This document shows, piece by piece, positions 59,917-64,000 of a stretch of 64,000 nucleotides of DNA. The position numbers and the translations under genes were made by a program. The number at the start of each line of letters is the position of its first letter. Positions within the stretch are counted from its first letter, which is position 1. The stretch is from Palsa-89 sp035508055 (lineage in GTDB: Bacteria; Acidobacteriota; Terriglobia; Bryobacterales; Bryobacteraceae): contig DATJNO010000052.1 in NCBI GenBank assembly GCA_035508055.1, forward strand, positions 62,001 through 126,000, read 5' to 3'. The notes beneath the pieces were generated by a model. That model did not search any database and was not told where the DNA came from. It worked only from the letters and a program-made list of their open reading frames with translations.

Positions 59917-60687
59917 ATGACTCGTTGGTTGCACGAACTGGAAGTCGCCGTCGAAGCCTCACGCCAAGCCGCCGAACTCGCGCTCCGTTACCAGCCGGGC
60001 ATTGTCGCGGAAACCAAGCCCGACGATTCACCCGTCACTATCGCCGACCGCGAAGGCGAGCGACTGATCGCTCGCATCCTGAGCGAGGCTTTTCCGGAAG
60101 ATGGCCTGATGGGGGAAGAAGGCACGCGCGCCGAATCCCGCAGCGGCCGGCGCTGGATCATCGACCCGATTGACGGCACCCGCGATTACGTTCGCGGCAA
60201 TTCTCTGTGGGCCAATCTGATCGCCTTGGAAGATCACGGCGAAGTGGTGGCGGGCGTCGTCCACTTGCCGATGCTCGCCAAGCTATACACGGGGGCGCGC
60301 GGTGGCGGCGCCTTCTGCAACGGCGCCAAAATCCAAGCGTCGCGCAAAAAGACGCTCGAAGAATCGGTGCTGTGCTTCAACGCATTCAACAAGATTCAGG
60401 ATGCGCCGTTCCGCGAGCCATGGCTGAATTGGATGGCGCACTGCTGGGCCATGCGCGGCCTTGGCGGCGCGCCCGACGCCATGATGGTCGCGTCTGGTCA
60501 GGCCGAGATCTGGATCGAACCGAGCGCTTCGCCATGGGACTTCGCGCCGTTGAAAATCATCTTAGAGGAAGCTGGCGCGCGCTATTTCAATCTGGACGGC
60601 GGCGCCAGCATCTACGACGGCAATTGTGTCGCTTGTGCTCCCGGATTGGAGCCCGCTGTGCGGCAAATGCTCGGACTCGCCATTTAG
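59917..60687 (+). CDS. inositol monophosphatase family protein (HisN/CysQ-like)
   Basis: A 256-residue magnesium-dependent phosphatase. The metal-site motifs are GEEGTR (about 66-71), WIIDPIDGTRDYVRG (DPIDGT) and the later SASPWDFAPLKIILEEAGA (WDxAP). Members act on inositol phosphate, histidinol phosphate or 3'-phosphoadenosine phosphates; the sequence is nearest to histidinol-phosphatase-like members, but this is not certain. It stands alone and its stop overlaps the convergent DUF2007 gene by four bases. Confidence 0.88.
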   Translation: MTRWLHELEVAVEASRQAAELALRYQPGIVAETKPDDSPVTIADREGERLIARILSEAFPEDGLMGEEGTRAESRSGRRWIIDPIDGTRDYVRGNSLWANLIALEDHGEVVAGVVHLPMLAKLYTGARGGGAFCNGAKIQASRKKTLEESVLCFNAFNKIQDAPFREPWLNWMAHCWAMRGLGGAPDAMMVASGQAEIWIEPSASPWDFAPLKIILEEAGARYFNLDGGASIYDGNCVACAPGLEPAVRQMLGLAI

Positions 60688-61196
60688 GACGAAGGCGTTT
60701 CGGATTCCAACCCCGCCTGTTCGGCTTCCGCCGGGCCGGTACTCTCGGCTTCGGCGAGCAGCTGGCGCGCCCGTGCCATCTTGTCGCGCGCCACGCGCAC
60801 TTCGAAAGGAAGGTTGGGCAGCACCGAATCACCGACCATTACGGCGGCGATGCCGTTGGCTTCCAGAAGATTCTTGACGCCCATAGCTTCGATCTCCCCG
60901 ATATTGCTCGCAACCGAGCTTTGATATACGGTTTCGAGATTCAGGTTGGCCGAGGCATCCACTTGCTCGACTTCGTCGGACAAGGGATTCTCTGCAATCA
61001 GTTGCTCTGCTTTGGGACCATCAGCCGCCGGCACGCGGACCTCGAACACGCCCTCCGGCACACCGGGAAAAGAATCGTCCCACAGGACAGCGGAAATGCC
61101 CTCTTCCTTCAGCATCTCGACGACATCTTCACAGTCGTCCTTGGCGTCCACTTCCATGGAGCGAAACACTGTGACCAGGTCCGGTTCGGCGTTCAT
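60684..61196 (-). CDS. tandem DUF2007 (putative signal-transducing) protein
   Basis: A 170-residue protein made of two related halves. The first has LVTVFRSMEVDAKDDCEDVV...LKEEGISAVLWDD...FEVRVPAADGPKAEQLI and the second LETVYQSSVASNIGEIEAMGVKNLLEANGIAAVMVGDSVLPNLPFEVRVARDKMARARQLL. Each matches the DUF2007 pattern. Acidic, no signal peptide. Function unknown; single-domain relatives are common in many phyla. Confidence 0.72.
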   Translation of the reverse strand: MNAEPDLVTVFRSMEVDAKDDCEDVVEMLKEEGISAVLWDDSFPGVPEGVFEVRVPAADGPKAEQLIAENPLSDEVEQVDASANLNLETVYQSSVASNIGEIEAMGVKNLLEANGIAAVMVGDSVLPNLPFEVRVARDKMARARQLLAEAESTGPAEAEQAGLESETPSS

Positions 61197-61257
61197 ACCC
61201 TGATTCTAGAGTATCGCTCCGGCAGGTGGGCGCTAAAATGAAGGGAGGAGGGTCCAC

Positions 61258-61545
61258 ATGGCGGATCAAGACTACGGCAGCAAGGTGGTATGGTTCATGG
61301 CAGGCATCGCGATCGGAGCGACGGTCGCATTGCTTTACGCCCCGGCTTCGGGCGAACACACACGGCGCCAGATCGCGAGGAAAGCGCAACGGGGCGCCGA
61401 CGCGCTGGCTGACTCAGGGAGGGACATGCTGGACCGTGGCCGCGAGATGTACGAGCGCGGCCGGAAATTGGCCGACGAAGCCGCGGAGATGTTCGAGCGC
61501 GGACGTAAGATCGTCGAAAGCAGCGCATCCAATTTGAAGGGATAA
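61258..61545 (+). CDS. YtxH domain protein
   Basis: A 95-residue protein with one membrane helix (VVWFMAGIAIGATVALLYAPASG), the YtxH hallmark LYAPASGEHTRRQI, and then amphipathic repeats of the RGREMYERGRKLADEAAEMFERGRK type. The GGAGG before ATG 61258 is strong. It may associate with the membrane or with stress bodies, as general-stress YtxH proteins do in other bacteria. It lies eight bases before pruA. Confidence 0.82.
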   Translation: MADQDYGSKVVWFMAGIAIGATVALLYAPASGEHTRRQIARKAQRGADALADSGRDMLDRGREMYERGRKLADEAAEMFERGRKIVESSASNLKG

Positions 61546-61553
61546 CGTAGCTC

Positions 61554-63131
61554 ATGAGCACGATTGCCGAGCCGCGGCAGGCGCTGCGGCCGTTTTCCAA
61601 TGAGCCGGCGGTTGATTTCACCAAGCCAGCCAACCGCGCCGCCATCGAGCAGGCTCTGCGCGACATCCGCGCGCAATTCGGGCGGGAATACGATTTGCTG
61701 GTCGCCGGCCGGCGCGAGAAAACGTCGGACAAACTGAAATCGGTGAACCCATCGCGCCTCACCGAAATCGTCGGAATCCACAATAAGGCGAGCGCCGCTC
61801 TCGCGAACGAGGCCGTGGAAGCCGCGTACTCTTATTTCCCGCAGTGGGCCGCCGTGCGGCCGGAGGTGCGCGCGGAAACACTGCTACGCGCCGCGGCCAT
61901 CTTCCGCGAGCGCAAGTTTGAGTTCGATGCCTGGCTGGTGTACGAGGCCGGCAAGACCTGGCCCGAGGCGGAGGCCGATGTTTGTGAAGCGATCGACTTC
62001 TGCGAATACTATGCCCGCCAAATGCTGCGCCTGGCCAACCCGGATCCGCTGCTGCAACTGCCTGGTGAGCACGACGAGCTGGTCTATCTGCCGCTGGGCG
62101 TCGGCGTGGTCATCCCGCCCTGGAATTTCCCGTTGGCCATCATGGTCGGGATGACGACAGCGGCTCTGGTTGCCGGCAACACCGTTGTCCTGAAGCCATC
62201 CAGCGAAACGCCAACCATCGCGGCGAAGTTCGCCGAGGTTCTGCTGGAAGCCGGATTCCCGCCGCAGTCTTTCTCTTTGCTGGTGGGCAGCGGCGCAGTG
62301 ATTGGCGACTTGTTGGTAGAACACCCCAAGACCAGATTCATCGCCTTCACAGGCTCCAAGGAAGTCGGATTGCGCATCAACGAACTCGCCGCCAAGCCGC
62401 GCAAGACGCAAATCTGGATTAAGCGCGTGATCGCCGAGATGGGCGGCAAGGACGCCATCATCGTGGACGGCGAAGCCGATCTCGACAGCGCGGTGAAGAA
62501 CGTCGTGTCGTCTGCGTTCGGATATCAGGGGCAGAAGTGTTCGGCCTGCTCGCGCGCCATCGTGGATCAGGCCGTGTACGACCAGTTTGTGGAAAAGCTG
62601 CGGGCTGAAGTTACGCCGCTGAAAGTAGGTCCGGCCGATGAACCGGGTAACTATATGGGACCCGTGATCAGCGAAGGCGCCAGGCGGTCGATTCTCGATT
62701 ATGTCGAGATCGGCAAACAGGAGGGGCGTCTCATTGCCGGCGGCTCAACTGCCCCCGGCGACGGCTATTTCATCCAGCCCACCGTGATCGCCGACGTCGA
62801 CTCCAAGGCGCGCATCTTCCAGGAAGAGATCTTCGGGCCCGTGCTGGCCGTGACCAAAGCCCGCGATTTCGATCATGCGCTCGAACTGGCCAACGATTCC
62901 GAGTACGGCTTGACCGGCGCTGTCTTCACTAAGAATCGCGAGAAGGCCCGCAAAGCCCGAGACCAGTTCTTCGTCGGCAACCTCTACATCAACCGCAAGT
63001 GCACCGGGGCCATGGTGGGCGCGCATCCGTTCGGCGGCTTCAACATGTCCGGCACCGATTCCAAGGCCGGGGGCCCGGACTACCTGTTGCAGTTCCTGCA
63101 GGCCAAATCGATCGGGGAGAAGCTTTCGTGA
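61554..63131 (+). CDS. pruA: 1-pyrroline-5-carboxylate (L-glutamate gamma-semialdehyde) dehydrogenase
   Basis: A 525-residue NAD(P)-dependent aldehyde dehydrogenase of the RocA/PruA type. Visible motifs are VIPPWNFPLAIMVGMTTAALVAGNTVVLKPSSETP, FIAFTGSKEVGLRI (cofactor loop), EMGGKDAIIVDG (catalytic Glu) and YQGQKCSACSR (catalytic Cys). It makes glutamate from proline breakdown. There is no proline dehydrogenase domain in the protein and no putA or prodh gene adjacent. A strong hairpin follows the gene at 63234-63255. Confidence 0.93.
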   Translation: MSTIAEPRQALRPFSNEPAVDFTKPANRAAIEQALRDIRAQFGREYDLLVAGRREKTSDKLKSVNPSRLTEIVGIHNKASAALANEAVEAAYSYFPQWAAVRPEVRAETLLRAAAIFRERKFEFDAWLVYEAGKTWPEAEADVCEAIDFCEYYARQMLRLANPDPLLQLPGEHDELVYLPLGVGVVIPPWNFPLAIMVGMTTAALVAGNTVVLKPSSETPTIAAKFAEVLLEAGFPPQSFSLLVGSGAVIGDLLVEHPKTRFIAFTGSKEVGLRINELAAKPRKTQIWIKRVIAEMGGKDAIIVDGEADLDSAVKNVVSSAFGYQGQKCSACSRAIVDQAVYDQFVEKLRAEVTPLKVGPADEPGNYMGPVISEGARRSILDYVEIGKQEGRLIAGGSTAPGDGYFIQPTVIADVDSKARIFQEEIFGPVLAVTKARDFDHALELANDSEYGLTGAVFTKNREKARKARDQFFVGNLYINRKCTGAMVGAHPFGGFNMSGTDSKAGGPDYLLQFLQAKSIGEKLS

Positions 63132-63233
63132 TAACATCGCCGGAGTAGGCCTTGGAAGCCCCCTGGAATTCCCCGATGCGAAGGGGACCAAGAAGTCATA
63201 ACTCCAGGGTCGATTCTGAACGACGCGGCAACG

Positions 63234-63255
63234 GGGCGCTGAACCTTCAGCGCCC
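63234..63255. terminator. bidirectional hairpin terminator after pruA
   Basis: GGGCGCTGA (63234-63242) and TCAGCGCCC (63247-63255) pair perfectly across a 4-base loop (ACCT). It sits between the convergent pruA and 63276-63656 genes, so it can serve both. The 3' side is TGTTCC on the plus strand, a weak T-tract. Confidence 0.65.
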
Positions 63256-63275
63256 TGTTCCATTCCAGGTGCCGC

Positions 63276-63656
63276 TCAGCTTTTGGCCGCGCTTTCCAAC
63301 GGATTCGGAAACGCGTCGGGATCCGGCGCTTCACTCCCATGCAGACACTGGAAGTCTTTCTCGATCAGTATGGAGAGCTGCTTGCCGCCGCTGAGCGCCT
63401 GCTCACCGGAAACGCCCACCCGGTCCGTCGTGGCCCATTCCGTCGCGTCGCCGGAAGGAATCTGGATGCGAAGCCAGCCATTCTGGTAGGCAGCCCGCGG
63501 GCTCGATAGATCGGATAACGATTCCAAGGCGTAGCAAAAACTAGCCCCGTGCGCGAACTCGACGCTGTCTTCCACAAATCCGGTCTTGCTGAACTGCGCG
63601 ACCTCCGCCTGGTTCAGCCTGAGCCGCAGCGAATTTCCACTGATGCGAAGTTTCAC
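63276..63656 (-). CDS. conserved hypothetical protein next to fdhD (DUF7009-like)
   Basis: A 126-residue cytosolic protein starting MKLRISGNSLRLRLNQAEVAQFSKTGFVEDSVEFAHG and ending in a Cys-containing segment KDFQCLHGSEAPDPDAFPNP. The opening pattern (K-R-I-x-GNS-x-RLRL) matches a small family often found in Bacteroidota and Acidobacteria. The GTG start overlaps the TGA of fdhD by four bases, so it may serve formate dehydrogenase or molybdenum-cofactor maturation. Function is not known. Confidence 0.65.
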   Translation of the reverse strand: MKLRISGNSLRLRLNQAEVAQFSKTGFVEDSVEFAHGASFCYALESLSDLSSPRAAYQNGWLRIQIPSGDATEWATTDRVGVSGEQALSGGKQLSILIEKDFQCLHGSEAPDPDAFPNPLESAAKS

Positions 63657-64000
63657 TGAATTCTGGATGCTCCTGAATAAATGTTAAAACGGCCATCGCG
63701 TACGAAGCCGGCCAGCGTCATGTTGAAGCGCTGTGCCGTTTCCACCGCGAGGCTGGACGGCGCGCCTACCGCGGCCAGGATCGGGATGCCGGCCATGAGG
63801 GCTTTCTGGACCAGCTCGAAGCTGGCGCGCCCGCTCACCAACAGCAGCTTGTCGTCCAGCGGCGTACGGCCGGCCAACATCTCGCCGCCGATCAGTTTGT
63901 CGAGGGCGTTGTGGCGCCCGACGTCTTCCCTGACCAGCAGCAGCTTGCCATCCGGATCGAACAGTGCGGCGGCGTGCAAGCCACCCGTGCGTTCAAACAC
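63653..64000 (-). CDS. fdhD: formate dehydrogenase accessory sulfurtransferase FdhD, C-terminal fragment
   Basis: FdhD passes sulfur to the bis-MGD molybdenum cofactor of formate dehydrogenases. Only about 115 C-terminal residues are in the window: FERTGGLHAAALF, EDVGRHNALDKLIG, LLLVSGRASFELVQKALMAGIPILAAVGAPSSLAVETAQ, all signatures of the family. The N-terminal part with the conserved CxxC lies beyond the right edge, so the apparent start at the edge is not a real start codon. It overlaps the next gene by four bases. Confidence 0.9.
   Translation of the reverse strand: MFERTGGLHAAALFDPDGKLLLVREDVGRHNALDKLIGGEMLAGRTPLDDKLLLVSGRASFELVQKALMAGIPILAAVGAPSSLAVETAQRFNMTLAGFVRDGRFNIYSGASRIQ

Noticed and set aside
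1..64000. Search for tRNA, rRNA, CRISPR arrays, insertion sequences and prophage genes
   Set aside because: No TψC-like arm with cloverleaf context, no spaced repeats, and no transposase, integrase or capsid sequence was recognised by eye. A covariance-model search would be the decisive check.

Overview
The window looks like chromosomal DNA of a GC-rich, Gram-negative, aerobic soil-type bacterium, most probably an Acidobacteriota of the Bryobacter/Solibacter group. This is inferred from gene content. The main markers are a 1282-residue TonB-dependent receptor with an N-terminal carboxypeptidase-regulatory-like (Cna-B) domain, many secreted beta-propeller and PQQ-type proteins, several c-type cytochromes, Tat-exported enzymes, an M13 peptidase and a 3-keto-disaccharide-hydrolase (DUF1080) protein. 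I found no rRNA, tRNA, CRISPR array, insertion sequence, integrase or phage gene. Genes are tightly packed, with frequent 4-bp ATGA/GTGA overlaps, convergent genes that overlap at their ends, and many GTG or TTG starts.

Layout. 1-9.6 kb: the edge of a Tat-type hydrolase, an O6-alkylguanine-DNA methyltransferase, an M13 peptidase, a YkgJ-type cysteine-cluster protein, a secreted propeller protein next to a SpoIVB-type (S55) protease, a small Pro-rich protein, a catalase-like protein and an outer-membrane barrel. 9.6-15.1 kb: tatA-like and tatC, a small basic protein, a methyltransferase, a PilZ protein and an MrfA/YprA-type helicase. 15.2-25.2 kb: two divergent wings around 21.07 kb. The minus wing carries a PQQ alcohol dehydrogenase, a diheme cytochrome, three related secreted proteins and a Tat-exported dienelactone-hydrolase-like enzyme. 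The plus wing carries a YncE-type propeller, a monoheme cytochrome, a sodium:solute symporter and a secreted protein. 25.2-33 kb: a methyltransferase-like protein with a signal-peptide-like N-terminus downstream of the TonB receptor, then divergently a PQQ-propeller protein and the DUF1080 protein. 33-38 kb, minus strand: histidine kinase, NarL-type regulator, cytochrome c, a thiamine-diphosphate enzyme with a Tat signal, and an unknown protein. 38.2-44.8 kb: an RraA-like protein coupled to a tripartite RND efflux system. 44.8-50.9 kb: small membrane protein, MDR oxidoreductase, polytopic membrane protein, a DPM1-GtrA fusion, HpnB-like glycosyltransferase and a thioredoxin-like [2Fe-2S] ferredoxin. 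50.8-56.1 kb: DUF1015 protein and a periplasmic three-subunit molybdenum hydroxylase of PaoABC type. 56-64 kb: oligopeptidase B, acyl-CoA synthetase, inositol-phosphatase-family protein, duplicated DUF2007 protein, YtxH protein, PruA, an unknown protein and the edge of FdhD.

Theme. Much of the window concerns oxidation outside the cytoplasm. A PQQ dehydrogenase, a predicted periplasmic ThDP enzyme and a molybdenum hydroxylase each lie near cytochromes or Tat signals, and the Tat translocase itself is encoded here. The candidates least explained by known systems are the Tat-exported ThDP enzyme/cytochrome pair (33.4-35.9 kb) and the PQQ dehydrogenase operon with its three related secreted proteins (15.2-21.0 kb).
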